From: Plantibacter sp. PA-3-X8
GTDB lineage: Bacteria; Actinomycetota; Actinomycetes; Actinomycetales; Microbacteriaceae
Direction of reading: 5' to 3'
Length of the DNA: 64,000 bases
Assembly: GCF_003856975.1 (NCBI RefSeq)
Contig: NZ_CP033107.1
Location: 1,612,001 to 1,676,000, forward strand
Part shown: piece after piece, positions 7,893-18,296 of the stretch
Layout of the letters: the number at the start of each line of letters is the position of its first letter
Position numbering within the stretch: position 1 is the first letter of the stretch
The notes under the pieces: generated by a model
Database searches by the model: none
Seen by the model: only the letters and a program-made list of their open reading frames with translations
Told to the model about the DNA's origin: nothing
Program-made: the position numbers and the translations under genes

Positions 7893-8007
7893 GGAGGGGT
7901 GCGTGCACGAGACGCCCGCCCGCAGAGGGTGGGCGTCCGGCCTGTCAGGGCGTGGTTCCCCAGCGGATCCGCCGGGCACACGAGAATCCGGAAGGGGCGG
8001 CATCCAG

Positions 8008-9294
<1,287 letters not shown>

Positions 9295-9327
9295 TCCGAG
9301 TAGCGAACGACGAGCGTCGAACGCGCC

Positions 9328-9621
9328 ATGGTGGACGAATCCAGTCAGCCGTCCCTGCCCGGGCTGCCACCGGTCGAGGAGCTCACGAGCGGTGAGGTCA
9401 GGCCTCGGCCGGCGGTGCGTGCCCAGCGCGACGCCGGTGCGCTCGACCCGCGGGTCCGGCGCGCTCTGGCGACCCTCGACGACGATCCCGACCTCTCGTT
9501 GGTCACCCTCGCGAACGCGCTCGGGATCACCCGCGCGACGCTCATCCGGATCGTGCGTGAGGCGATCGGCATGACCCCGAAGGAGTACGCGGCCGGCGTC
9601 CGCGCCCGCCGCATCTCCTGA
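9328..9621 (+). CDS. Small AraC-like helix-turn-helix protein
   Basis: This 97-residue protein has a disordered, proline-rich N-terminal 45 residues. The C-terminal part (LSLVTLANALGITRATLIRI to MTPKEYAAGVRARRIS) resembles an AraC-type DNA-binding half, including the GMTPxEY turn. It lacks a sensor domain and the second AraC subdomain looks short. It lies 33 bases after purA and may be read through from it. A DNA-binding role is inferred from the motif only. Confidence 0.6.
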   Translation: MVDESSQPSLPGLPPVEELTSGEVRPRPAVRAQRDAGALDPRVRRALATLDDDPDLSLVTLANALGITRATLIRIVREAIGMTPKEYAAGVRARRIS

Positions 9622-9663
9622 GCGGGCGCCGGTGTCCGACGGCGCAGATGGGAGACTGTGGGG

Positions 9664-10779
9664 GTGAGCGACGACAACCCCTATCTCCTGCTCGGTTCCT
9701 ACACCTCGGAGGCCGACGGCACCGGTGCCGGCATCAGCCTGCTGCGCCAGGACGAGGCGGGCACCCTCCGCCTCGTGCAGTCGTCGGAGGCGCAGTCGCC
9801 CTCGTTCCTGACCCTGCACCCGACGCTGCCGATCGTCTACGCGGCGAGCGAGTCGACCGGGGCGGTCGAGGCGTTCAAACGCTCCGGAGAGTTCGGGCTC
9901 GCGCCGTTCGGCAAGCCCATCGAAGCCGGTGACTCGGTGTGCCACGTCGCGACGGTCCCCGGTGCCGACATCCTCATCGCGAGTTGCTACGGCGACGGTC
10001 GGGTCGTGACGGTGCCGCTCGCGGAGAACGCGGCGTTCGCCGGCGACCCGCGTCTCGGCGAGGCGTCGGTCGACCCCTGGGCGTCACCCACCGCGCTCGC
10101 GGCGGAGTCAGCCGACGCCGGTGAGGACGCGCTCACGCTCCTCGCGCTGGAGGCCGCTGTCGACGAGGCGCTGCCGTCCCGACCGTCGCGGGCGCACGCC
10201 TCGGCACTCCTCCCGGACGGCCGCATCGCGACCACCGACCTCGGCCACGACACGGTCCGCATCTGGCAGCTCCGTGGATCGCGGTTGGTGCTCGACCACA
10301 CCGTGGTGTTCCCGCGCGGCACGGGTCCGCGACACCTCGTCGTCCACCCGAGCGGGCACCTCCACGTCATCACCGAGTACTCGGTCGAGGTCTTCACCCT
10401 CGGCGTCGACGGAACGGACGGGCACTGGCACATGCTCGCAGCGACCGTCGCGACGTCGGAGGGCGTGTCCGAGGGCGACACGGGTGCCGAGATCAGCCTC
10501 GCCGCCTCGCGGGAGCAGCTGCACGTCGGCGTCCGCGGGAGCGACCGCATCGCGACCTTGCGCGTCACCGGCGACGGTTCGCGGGTCGAGGCCGTGGCCG
10601 ACGTCGAGTGCGGCGGGACGATGCCGCGCCACCACCGGGAGTCGGGTCGCTTCCTGCACGTCGCGAACCAGCTGTCGAACTCCATCGCGAGCTTCCGGCT
10701 CGATGAGCGCACAGGGGTCCCGACGACGCTCCTCGGGACGCTCGACGCCGGTTCGCCCACCTGCCTCATCCTCGCCTGA
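9664..10779 (+). CDS. Lactonase-family seven-bladed beta-propeller protein
   Basis: This 371-residue protein matches the YbhE/6-phosphogluconolactonase-like family. Repeating blade motifs include PSFLTLHPTLPIVYAASE, GPRHLVVHPSGHLHVITE and the terminal MPRHHRESGRFLHVANQLSNSI. A cytosolic sugar-lactone hydrolase is the usual assignment; the true substrate is not established for most members. The GTG at 9664 was chosen because GGGAG lies nine bases upstream; the GTG at 9658 would sit only three bases from it. Confidence 0.85.
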   Translation: MSDDNPYLLLGSYTSEADGTGAGISLLRQDEAGTLRLVQSSEAQSPSFLTLHPTLPIVYAASESTGAVEAFKRSGEFGLAPFGKPIEAGDSVCHVATVPGADILIASCYGDGRVVTVPLAENAAFAGDPRLGEASVDPWASPTALAAESADAGEDALTLLALEAAVDEALPSRPSRAHASALLPDGRIATTDLGHDTVRIWQLRGSRLVLDHTVVFPRGTGPRHLVVHPSGHLHVITEYSVEVFTLGVDGTDGHWHMLAATVATSEGVSEGDTGAEISLAASREQLHVGVRGSDRIATLRVTGDGSRVEAVADVECGGTMPRHHRESGRFLHVANQLSNSIASFRLDERTGVPTTLLGTLDAGSPTCLILA

Positions 10780-10816
10780 CCGCGAGACCGGTCCTCGCGC
10801 GACGCCCGCCACCGGA

Positions 10817-10828
10817 TACGGTGGAACG
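10817..10828 (+). promoter_or_regulatory. Candidate leaderless -10 box
   Basis: TACGGT at 10817-10822, six bases, then the GTG at 10829. Confidence 0.45.
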
Positions 10829-11461
10829 GTGACCGCACGACGCCCTGAGCCCCGTCCCATCGACGGCCGGACCATCCGCCTCGAACCGCTGGAAAGCGCG
10901 CACTATCCGGAGCTGTTCACGGCGATCGCGCACCCGGAGGTCTTCGCCGGCGGCTACGGCGGCGGACCTGCGGGGTTGCCGACGACGCAGGCCGAGTTCG
11001 ACGCCTTCGCGGACGGCTACTTCACGACCGGCGTGCGCAACACCTACGTCATCCGGCTCGTCGGCGGCGAACACGACGGGCTCCTCGTCGGCACGTCCAC
11101 GCTCGGCGACTTCGACGAGCCGGGGGAGGCCGCCCACCTCGGTTGGACCGCGTACGACCCGCGCGTCTGGGGCACCGCCGTCAACGCCGAGACGAAGCTG
11201 CTGCTCCTCGGACTCGCCTTCGACGCAGGCTTCGGCCGGGTGAAGATCCAGGCCGACGAGCGCAATGAGCGCTCACGCACCGCGATCCTGCGCCTCGGGG
11301 CCACGTTCGAGGGGCTCATCCGCCGCGACAAGCAGCGGGCCGACGGCACGTGGCGGACCACCGCACTGTTCTCCGTGCTCGCCGAGGAGTGGCCGGAGGT
11401 CCGGGCCGGTCTCGAGGAGCGCCTCGCCAGGAGCCCCGGCCCCGTGGCCCTCCGCGGCTGA
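10829..11461 (+). CDS. GNAT-family N-acetyltransferase (RimJ/RimL-like)
   Basis: This 210-residue protein has the GNAT layout: RLEPLESAHYPELF at the N-terminus and a beta strand with LLVGTSTLGDFDEPGEAAHLGWTAYDP. The acetyl-CoA loop region WGTAVNAETKLLLLGLAFD follows, then VKIQADERNERSRTAILRLGATFEG. The NxRSRxAIxRLGA stretch is typical of RimJ/RimL-type enzymes that acetylate proteins or small amines. The GTG start follows TACGGT by six bases. Confidence 0.87.
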   Translation: MTARRPEPRPIDGRTIRLEPLESAHYPELFTAIAHPEVFAGGYGGGPAGLPTTQAEFDAFADGYFTTGVRNTYVIRLVGGEHDGLLVGTSTLGDFDEPGEAAHLGWTAYDPRVWGTAVNAETKLLLLGLAFDAGFGRVKIQADERNERSRTAILRLGATFEGLIRRDKQRADGTWRTTALFSVLAEEWPEVRAGLEERLARSPGPVALRG

Positions 11462-11471
11462 CGCGGCGCCC

Positions 11472-11543
11472 GGTCCCTGGGCTTGTCGAAGGGCGGTCCC
11501 TCAGCCCCCCCCCCCCGGCCCGGTCCCTGAGCTTGTCGAAGGG
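11472..11543. repeat. Two family 1 repeats flanking a 12-C homopolymer
   Basis: Copies at 11472-11493 and 11522-11543 enclose an uninterrupted run of 12 C (11505-11516). The gap from 11462 to 11674 holds no gene. Confidence 0.85.
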
Positions 11544-11674
11544 CACTGTTCACCTGCGCGACACCGGCAGGCCCCGATCGCGCTACGTCGCGACCCTAGC
11601 TTGTCCTCCAGACGACGGACGCGGTATCCGACGGCCCGACAGCACGGGCGGCCGCCGACGTCACTGGAGGAACC

Positions 11675-12799
11675 GTGAACACCAGGCGTATGACCGCCCT
11701 CGCCATCGTCGCGCTCGCAGCGACCGCGCTCACCGCATGCTCCGCCGGAGCGGACACCGGAGCCGGCTCCGACGTCGACGCCAAGAAGGCGACCTCCGCC
11801 GAGGACTTCGGCGGGATGGACGCGCTCGTCGAGGCGGCGAAGGCCGAAGGCCAGCTCAACGTCATCGCCCTCCCCGACACCTGGGCGAACTACGGGAAGA
11901 TCATCTCCGCGTTCGAGGACAAGTACGACATCACCGTCAACTCGGCCGACCCCGACGTCTCGAGCGCCGAGGAGATCACGGCCGCGAAGAACCAGCAGGG
12001 CCAGGACACCGCTCCCGACGTCTTCGACCTCGGCTCCGCCGTCGCCCTCGACAACCTCGACCAGTTCGCGCCCTACCAGGTCGCCAACTGGGACGACATC
12101 CCGGAGGGCTCGAAGGAGAAGACCGGCCTGTGGGTCTACGACTACACCGGCCTCGTCTCCATCGGCTACGACGCGGACGCCGTCCCGGCACCGAAGTCGC
12201 TCGACGACCTCCTCGGCTCCGAGTTCGCGGGCAAGGTCGCGCTGAACGGCGACCCGACCCAGGCCGGTGCCGCCGCAGCCGGCGTCTACCTCGCCGCCCT
12301 GCAGTCCGGTGGTTCGGCCGACGACATCCAGCCTGGTGTCGACTTCTTCCAGAAGCTCAACCAGGCGGGCAACTTCCTGCCCCTCGACCCGACCCCCGCG
12401 ACCATCGCCTCGGGTGAGACCCCCGTCGTGATCGACTGGAGCTACAACAACCTCGCTGCGGCGACCGAGAACGAGGGCCAGCGCAACTGGAAGACCACCG
12501 TCCTCCCGGGCTCGGCCGTCGGCAGCTACTACAACCAGGCCATCAACGTGGACGCCCCGCACCCCGCGGCCGCGCGACTCTGGCAGGAGTTCATCTTCAG
12601 CCCCGAGGCGCAGAACCTGTACCTCGCCGCCGGCGCGTACCCGTCGACCCTCGCCGCGATGGTCGAGGCCGACACCGTCGACCAGAAGGCCCTCGACGCC
12701 GTGGGCGAGATGCCCGCCGACCTCGTGCAGTTCACGCCCGAGCAGACCGAGCAGGCCACCTCGCTGCTCGCCGAGAAGTGGGCGGCAGCGATCTCCTGA
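11675..12799 (+). CDS. ABC importer substrate-binding lipoprotein (iron/polyamine/phosphonate class)
   Basis: This 374-residue protein has a lipoprotein signal ending LTAC (Cys at about residue 22). A periplasmic-binding-protein fold follows, of the AfuA/PotD-like class: LVEAAKAEGQLNVIALPDTWANYG, APDVFDLGS, and SYNNLAAATENEG near the hinge. It would capture solute outside the membrane for the two permeases and ATPase encoded directly downstream. The substrate cannot be assigned. The GTG start follows CTGGAGG. Its TGA overlaps the next gene's ATG. Confidence 0.85.
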   Translation: MNTRRMTALAIVALAATALTACSAGADTGAGSDVDAKKATSAEDFGGMDALVEAAKAEGQLNVIALPDTWANYGKIISAFEDKYDITVNSADPDVSSAEEITAAKNQQGQDTAPDVFDLGSAVALDNLDQFAPYQVANWDDIPEGSKEKTGLWVYDYTGLVSIGYDADAVPAPKSLDDLLGSEFAGKVALNGDPTQAGAAAAGVYLAALQSGGSADDIQPGVDFFQKLNQAGNFLPLDPTPATIASGETPVVIDWSYNNLAAATENEGQRNWKTTVLPGSAVGSYYNQAINVDAPHPAAARLWQEFIFSPEAQNLYLAAGAYPSTLAAMVEADTVDQKALDAVGEMPADLVQFTPEQTEQATSLLAEKWAAAIS

Positions 12800-13761
12800 T
12801 GAGTGCCTCCGCCACCCGGCGGAGTGAGGCGGGGTCGGCACACGCCGGCCCCGCCGTCTCGCTCCCGCCGACCGACGCATCCTCGGCCGAACCCGCCGCG
12901 GCGCGGCCCCGCCGCCGTCCGCGCTGGGCGCTCCTCGGCCTGACGCCGTTCGCGCTGTACACCCTGCTCTTCCTCGCGGTCCCGACGTTCCTCGCCCTCG
13001 CCACCGGCTTCTTCGACGGCGACGGCGCGTTCACGCTCGACAACCTCACGGCGCTCGCCGAGCCGGCGGTCCTCGGGGCCTTCGCCAGCTCCTTCTGGGT
13101 CTCCGCCGTCACCGCGGTCGCCGGAGCCGTCATCGGAGCCCTCGTCTGTTACGCGCTCCTCGCGGTCCGGCCCGACGGAATCATCCGCACCTTCGTCGAC
13201 GCGGCCTCGAGTGTCCTCGCCCAGTTCGGCGGCGTCATGCTCGCCTTCGCCTTCATCGCGACCATCGGCATCCAGGGCCTCGTGACGGTGTTCCTCAAAG
13301 ACCGCCTCGGGGTCGACCTCTTCGCCGACGGCGTCTGGCTCTACCAGGTCCCCGGGCTCCTCCTGCCGTACCTGTACTTCCAGGTGCCGCTCATGGTCAT
13401 CACCTTCATGCCGGCGATGGAGGGCTTGAAGCGCACCTGGTCCGAGGCGAACGCGACCCTCGGCGGCACGCGCTTCACCTACTGGACCCGCATCGCGATG
13501 CCGATCCTCGCCCCCTCCTTCCTCGGGTCGCTCCTGCTGCTGTTCGCGAACGCGTTCTCGAGCTATGCGACCGCCGCCGCGCTCATCAGCCAGGGGGCGC
13601 AGATCGTGCCGCTCCAGATCCGCGGTGCGCTCATCAGCGAGACCGTCCTCGGCCGCGAGAACCTCGCCGGTTCGCTCGCGATCGGCATGATCGTCGTGAT
13701 GGTCGTCATGATGACGGCCTACGCCGCCCTGCAGGCGCGGACGGAACGGTGGCAGCGATGA
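12799..13761 (+). CDS. ABC importer permease, first subunit
   Basis: This 320-residue protein has a proline-rich cytosolic N-terminus (about 45 residues) and about six membrane helices. The coupling loop MEGLKRTWSEANATLGGTRFTYW near residues 210-235 carries the EAA-type contact with the ATPase. The ATG overlaps the upstream stop (TGATG). With 13758-14570 it should form the membrane channel. Confidence 0.88.
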   Translation: MSASATRRSEAGSAHAGPAVSLPPTDASSAEPAAARPRRRPRWALLGLTPFALYTLLFLAVPTFLALATGFFDGDGAFTLDNLTALAEPAVLGAFASSFWVSAVTAVAGAVIGALVCYALLAVRPDGIIRTFVDAASSVLAQFGGVMLAFAFIATIGIQGLVTVFLKDRLGVDLFADGVWLYQVPGLLLPYLYFQVPLMVITFMPAMEGLKRTWSEANATLGGTRFTYWTRIAMPILAPSFLGSLLLLFANAFSSYATAAALISQGAQIVPLQIRGALISETVLGRENLAGSLAIGMIVVMVVMMTAYAALQARTERWQR

Positions 13762-14570
13762 GCGCCGTCCGCGACTCGGCCACGCCGTCGAAGCTCACGA
13801 GCCGCATCATCCTCGTCGTCGTCGCGGTGGTGTTCGCCGTCCCGATCCTGTCGATGGTCGAGTTCACCCTGCGCGCCGGGATCGACGGCGGCCACGACCT
13901 CGGCCACTGGGCCGCGATCCTCGACCCGGAGAACTCGCGGAAGTACCGGGTGCTCTTCCAAGGCATCGGCAACTCCGTCGTGCTCGCCGCGGTGACGGTC
14001 CTGATCGTCGTGGTGCTCCTGCTGCCGACGATGATCCTCGTCAAGCTCCGCTTCCCGAAGCTGCAGCGCGTCCTCGAGTTCGTCTGCATCATCCCGATCA
14101 CCGTCCCGGCCATCGTGCTCGTCGTCGGACTCGCACCGGTCTACTCCGTCGTGGCCAGGCTCCTCGGCAGTGCGCCGTGGACGCTCGCGTTCGCCTACGG
14201 GATCACGGTGCTGCCGTACGCCTATCGGGCGATCGCCGCGAACCTGCAGTCGGTCGACGTCGGCACCCTCGCCGAGGCCGCACGCACGCTCGGCGCCGGC
14301 TGGGGGACCGTCCTCGTCCGCGTCCTGCTGCCCAACCTGCGTCGTGGCGTGCTGACAGCGTCGGTCATCTCGGTCGCCGTCGTCCTCGGTGAGTACACGA
14401 TCGCGTCGCTCCTCGGACGCAACACGCTGCAGACCTCGCTCGTGCAGGTGTCGAAGAGCGACCCCTTCGTCGCGGTGGCCTTCGCCCTGCTGGCGCTCGC
14501 CTTCGCATTCGTCCTGCTGTTCATCATCGGCCGCGTCGGATCGATCCGACGCATCAGGGAGACACCATGA
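13758..14570 (+). CDS. ABC importer permease, second subunit
   Basis: This 270-residue membrane protein has six predicted helices and the EAA loop DVGTLAEAARTLGAGWGTV around residues 170-190. It overlaps the upstream permease gene and the downstream ATPase gene by four bases each (ATGA), indicating translational coupling. It resembles PotC/PhnV-type second permeases. Confidence 0.88.
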   Translation: MSAVRDSATPSKLTSRIILVVVAVVFAVPILSMVEFTLRAGIDGGHDLGHWAAILDPENSRKYRVLFQGIGNSVVLAAVTVLIVVVLLLPTMILVKLRFPKLQRVLEFVCIIPITVPAIVLVVGLAPVYSVVARLLGSAPWTLAFAYGITVLPYAYRAIAANLQSVDVGTLAEAARTLGAGWGTVLVRVLLPNLRRGVLTASVISVAVVLGEYTIASLLGRNTLQTSLVQVSKSDPFVAVAFALLALAFAFVLLFIIGRVGSIRRIRETP

Positions 14571-15664
14571 CCACCATCGACCAGTCGGCACCCGCAGCGA
14601 CGCCCGGAGACGGACGCCCGGCCGGCGCAGCGGTGCGGTTCGATCGCGTCGTGAAGGACTACGGCTCGGGTGCCCGCGCCCTCGACGGCGTGAGCCTCGA
14701 CCTCGCGCCCGGCGAGTTCGTCGCGCTGCTGGGGCCGTCGGGGTGCGGGAAGACGACCGCGCTCCGCAGCCTGGCGGGACTCGAGGACATCACCTCGGGA
14801 AGCGTGCTCATCGACGGCGTCGACGTCGTGTCCGTGCCCACCAACCGGCGCGACCTCGGCATGGTGTTCCAGTCGTACTCGCTCTTCCCACACCTCACGG
14901 TGCTCGAGAACGTCGAGTTCGGCCTGCGCATGCGGAAGGTGCCCGCGGCCGAGCGACGGACGCGTGCCGCCGAGAGCCTCGACCTCGTCGGCCTCGGCCA
15001 CCTCGCCGCCCGCTACGCCCACCAGCTCTCGGGCGGGCAGCAGCAGCGCGTCGCCCTCGCCCGGGCGTTGGTCACGCGGCCTCGGGTCCTCCTCCTCGAC
15101 GAGCCGCTCAGCGCCCTCGACGCCAAGGTGCGCGTCCAGCTGCGCGACGAGATCCGTCGGATCCAGTCGGAGCTGCAGATCACGACCCTCTTCGTCACGC
15201 ACGACCAGGAGGAGGCGCTCGCCGTCGCCGACCGGGTCGCCGTCATGCGCGCCGGTGTCATCGAGCAGATCGGGACGCCGGAGGAGCTCTACTCGCGGCC
15301 GTCGTCGCCGTTCGTCGCGGAGTTCATCGGCCTGAGCAACCGGCTCCCCGGCACACTCGTGCCCGGTGGGGTCGAGGTGCTCGGCCAGCTGCTGCCGGTG
15401 ATCGGCGAGCAGCGGGGGGGCGGGGCCGTCGTCGCGCTCGTCCGGCCTGAGGACGTCGTGTTCACCGACGCGACGGCGCCCGCGGTCGGGTCCGCTGCGG
15501 TCGTGCTCACGTCCAGCTTCCTCGGCCCGGTGCGTCGCACGACCGTCGAGCTGCCGGACGGCACGCTGGTCGCGGTGCAGCACGGCGCGACGGAACGACT
15601 GGAGGCGGGGGAGTCCGTCCGCATCCGCTTCGCCGGTCGTCCCGTCCCGGTGCAGGCGGCCTGA
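14567..15664 (+). CDS. ABC importer ATP-binding protein with TOBE-like tail
   Basis: This 365-residue ATPase has Walker A GPSGCGKTT (about residues 59-67), signature [15 protein letters not shown], Walker B VLLLDEPLSALDA and the H-loop VTHDQEEAL. About 110 further residues form a TOBE-like regulatory domain, as in PotA/FbpC/MalK-type importers. It energises the permeases at 12799 and 13758. The gene ends six bases from the convergent AI-2E family gene. Confidence 0.93.
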   Translation: MTTIDQSAPAATPGDGRPAGAAVRFDRVVKDYGSGARALDGVSLDLAPGEFVALLGPSGCGKTTALRSLAGLEDITSGSVLIDGVDVVSVPTNRRDLGMVFQSYSLFPHLTVLENVEFGLRMRKVPAAERRTRAAESLDLVGLGHLAARYAHQLSGGQQQRVALARALVTRPRVLLLDEPLSALDAKVRVQLRDEIRRIQSELQITTLFVTHDQEEALAVADRVAVMRAGVIEQIGTPEELYSRPSSPFVAEFIGLSNRLPGTLVPGGVEVLGQLLPVIGEQRGGGAVVALVRPEDVVFTDATAPAVGSAAVVLTSSFLGPVRRTTVELPDGTLVAVQHGATERLEAGESVRIRFAGRPVPVQAA

Positions 15665-15670
15665 GGGGCG

Positions 15671-16825
15671 CTACGCCTTCGCGTTCTGCCGTGGCACGAC
15701 GACCTGCTTGATGATCAGCAGGATCGACGCCGTCACCGGGATGGAGACGAGGGCGCCGAGCAGCCCGATGAGCGAACCACCCACCATCGCGCCGATGACG
15801 ACGAGGGCGCCGGGCACCGCGACCGCCTTGTTCATGACCCGCGGCGTCAGCACGTACGACTCGATCTGCATGTAGACCAGGTAGTAGACGATGACGATGA
15901 GTGCCGTCGTCGGTGAGTCGAACAGCCCGACGGTCGCGACGACGACGGTCGCGATGATCGAGCCGACGAGCGGGATGAGCGTCACGAAGAAGATGACGAC
16001 GGCGAGGATCCCGGCGTACGGCACCCCGACGATGAGCATCATGATGAGCCCGAGGACGGCGTTGATCCCGGCCAGCACCACCATGCCGCTCACGTATCCG
16101 CCGATCGAGGCGGTGATCTGGTCGGTGATCGACACGACGCGCGGCCGGGAGCGACGGGGCACCAAGGAGTAGAACGCGTTCTTCATCGCCTGCATGGACG
16201 CGAGGAAGTAGAGCGCGAGGACGAGGGCGATGAAGCCGCCGAAGAAGCCGTTCGCGATGCCGACGCCGAGGTTGAGGGCGCCGCCGGCCAGGACGACCCA
16301 CGTCTTCGGGTCGGCGGCCACCCCGTAGAGCCAGTCGAGCGCGCCCTGGAGGTCGACGCCCGGACCGAGGTAGTCGCTCAGGGACCGGAACCACTCCTGG
16401 TCCTGGATGCCGGTCAGGAAGGTCGGGGCGTTGCTCACGAGTTCGACGGCCTGCCGGGTGACGACGGGGATGACGAGGGCCAGGAGGAGCGCGAGCAGGA
16501 CGGCGAAGACGGCGAAGACGATCGCGATCGCGAACGGGCGCTTGATGCCGCGTGCCTCGAGCCGGACGACGACCGGATCGAGGCCGAGCGCGATGAAGAG
16601 GCCGACGGCGATGGACACGAGGATGGTCGACAGTGAGCCGAGGGTGAGGACGAGCAGGATGGCCGCGAGGGCACCGAGTGCTCCGACGAAGCCGATCGCG
16701 AATGGGCGCTGGAGGGTCGTCCTGACGGTGGTCGTCACCTCGGCCGGGCGATGGGCGCGGAACCGGACCCGCTGCTGACGTGCCGCCGGACGCAGCGGCT
16801 GGTGGCGATGGGGTGCACTCGTCAT
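15671..16825 (-). CDS. AI-2E family (TqsA/PerM-like) transporter
   Basis: This 384-residue integral membrane protein has about eight helices. Family features include a long polar segment between the first helix pairs and GLIMMLIVGVPYAGILAVVIFFVTLIPLVG-type helices near residues 270-300. Members export autoinducer-2 or act as ion/proton antiporters; which role applies here is unknown. The ATG at 16825 has no SD but lies six bases after TACGCT on the minus strand, consistent with a leaderless mRNA. Confidence 0.87.
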   Translation of the reverse strand: MTSAPHRHQPLRPAARQQRVRFRAHRPAEVTTTVRTTLQRPFAIGFVGALGALAAILLVLTLGSLSTILVSIAVGLFIALGLDPVVVRLEARGIKRPFAIAIVFAVFAVLLALLLALVIPVVTRQAVELVSNAPTFLTGIQDQEWFRSLSDYLGPGVDLQGALDWLYGVAADPKTWVVLAGGALNLGVGIANGFFGGFIALVLALYFLASMQAMKNAFYSLVPRRSRPRVVSITDQITASIGGYVSGMVVLAGINAVLGLIMMLIVGVPYAGILAVVIFFVTLIPLVGSIIATVVVATVGLFDSPTTALIVIVYYLVYMQIESYVLTPRVMNKAVAVPGALVVIGAMVGGSLIGLLGALVSIPVTASILLIIKQVVVPRQNAKA

Positions 16826-16837
16826 GCCGCAAGCGTA
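16826..16837 (-). promoter_or_regulatory. Candidate leaderless -10 box
   Basis: On the minus strand TACGCT (16837-16832), six bases, then the ATG at 16825. Confidence 0.4.
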
Positions 16838-16952
16838 TTGCCCACCGCCCGTTTGCCCGACAGCTGTCGTGGTACCGGAGGATGAGACCGGGCCCTGCAG
16901 GATCACCCGACTGCGGGATGTGCCGGGTGCTCGGGTTCAGGACGATGGGAAC

Positions 16953-17267
16953 ATGTCATCGATCACCCGTTCGCACGCCGTCCACACCCGGGTCACCGCA
17001 CCGCTGCGGGCGGTCCCGCTGACGGAGCCGATGCCGAGCCGGCGCGACGAGGCCGCGGAGCAGGGAGTGGTCGCCGAGCGCGTCAGCGCTACGGCACACG
17101 TCGCCGCCGGCGCTGCCGGGGTCGACCTCACCGCCTCGGTCGAGCCGACGCAAGCGCCCGCGGCCGGAACCGACGGGACCGACGCCGGAACAGGCCTCCG
17201 GTTCCTCGGTGCGGGCTGGGCAGCCGACGCGGCGGTCTTCGCCCAGTACCGCCGCCGCGGCAACTGA
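16953..17267 (+). CDS. Small hypothetical protein
   Basis: Not recognised. The product is 104 residues, rich in Ala, Thr and Val, with no membrane segment. It ends in a more conserved-looking GLRFLGAGWAADAAVFAQYRR. The ATG follows GATGGGAA. A 9-bp hairpin directly after the stop supports a real transcription unit. It precedes the ABC/FtsX pair, but a functional link is not evident. Confidence 0.5.
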   Translation: MSSITRSHAVHTRVTAPLRAVPLTEPMPSRRDEAAEQGVVAERVSATAHVAAGAAGVDLTASVEPTQAPAAGTDGTDAGTGLRFLGAGWAADAAVFAQYRRRGN

Positions 17268-17298
17268 CCGCGAGGTCCACGCCGGGTCCACCTCGCGG
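17268..17298 (+). terminator. Hairpin after the small hypothetical gene
   Basis: CCGCGAGGT (17268-17276) pairs perfectly with ACCTCGCGG (17290-17298) and starts at the stop codon's end. Confidence 0.55.
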
Positions 17299-17369
17299 AT
17301 GACCCGGGCGGCGGAGCTTGCATCGCCCGGCCGACGCGCCGAGGGACACCTGCCGCCGACGATGGGAGC

Positions 17370-18296
17370 ATGAACACTTCGATCCTCTCCGCACGCGGAC
17401 TCACGAAACAGTACGGGCCGACCGTCGCCCTCGCCGGCGTCGACCTCGACATCCTCCCCGGTGAGTCGGTCGCCATCATGGGTGCCTCCGGCTCCGGCAA
17501 GACCACGCTCATGCATGCGCTCGCCGGGATCGTCACCCCCGACACCGGCTCGATCGCCTTCAGCACCCCGACGGGCGTCGTCCGCGTCGACCAGCTCGAC
17601 GAACGGCACCGGTCGCAGCTGCGGCGCGAGTCCTTCGGCTTCGTCTTCCAGCAGGGCCTGCTCATCCCCGAGCTGACCGCCGTCGAGAACGTCGCCATCG
17701 CGCTGATGCTCGGCGGGACACCGCGCATCGCCGCTGAAACGAGCGCGGCGGCGTGGCTCGCCGCCCTCGGACTGGCCGGCATGGAGACCCGACGGATCGG
17801 CGAACTGAGCGGTGGTCAGGCGCAGCGCGTCGCGATCGCCCGCGCCCAGGTGACCGGTGCCCCCATCGTCTTCGCCGACGAGCCGACCGGCGCGCTCGAC
17901 TCCCGGACCTCAGCCGACGTCATGGGAGCCCTGCTCCACGCGACGACCGGGCAGGGACGCACGCTCGTCCTCGTGACGCACGACGAGACGGTCGCCGCGC
18001 GGTGCTCGCGGACCATCCGCCTGGCCGACGGTCGGATCGTCGGGCAGCCGGGCGGGGTCGGCGCGCCGACCCCGCCGCAGCAGTTCGCGACCGGGCAGGC
18101 ACCCGTGCCGCAGCAGGTGCAGCAGCCGTACCCGCCGCAGCAGCTCCCGTACCAGCAGCAGCCCCCGTACCAGCAGCAGCCCGCCGGGCAGCCGTTCCCG
18201 CCGCAGCCGTACGCCCAGCCCGCTGCGCAGCCGTACCCGCCGCAGGCCCACCCGGGTCAGGCGACCGGCGTCGTCCCGAACGGAGCCCGACCGTGA
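17370..18296 (+). CDS. ABC transporter ATPase (LolD/MacB class) with long Pro/Gln-rich tail
   Basis: This 308-residue protein has an ATPase core of about 225 residues. Walker A is GASGSGKTT, the signature is [15 protein letters not shown], Walker B is IVFADEPTGALD, and the H-loop is VTHDE. The core is of the type that works with FtsX-like permeases. About 80 C-terminal residues form a low-complexity tail built on PYPPQQ and PYQQQP repeats, unusual for an ABC ATPase. SD GATGGGAG precedes the ATG. The TGA overlaps the permease GTG (GTGA). Confidence 0.9.
   Translation: MNTSILSARGLTKQYGPTVALAGVDLDILPGESVAIMGASGSGKTTLMHALAGIVTPDTGSIAFSTPTGVVRVDQLDERHRSQLRRESFGFVFQQGLLIPELTAVENVAIALMLGGTPRIAAETSAAAWLAALGLAGMETRRIGELSGGQAQRVAIARAQVTGAPIVFADEPTGALDSRTSADVMGALLHATTGQGRTLVLVTHDETVAARCSRTIRLADGRIVGQPGGVGAPTPPQQFATGQAPVPQQVQQPYPPQQLPYQQQPPYQQQPAGQPFPPQPYAQPAAQPYPPQAHPGQATGVVPNGARP

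Noticed and set aside
11544..11674. Search for a TPP or other riboswitch before the ABC operon at 11675
   Set aside because: No CUGAGA-type or other known aptamer core could be found by eye.
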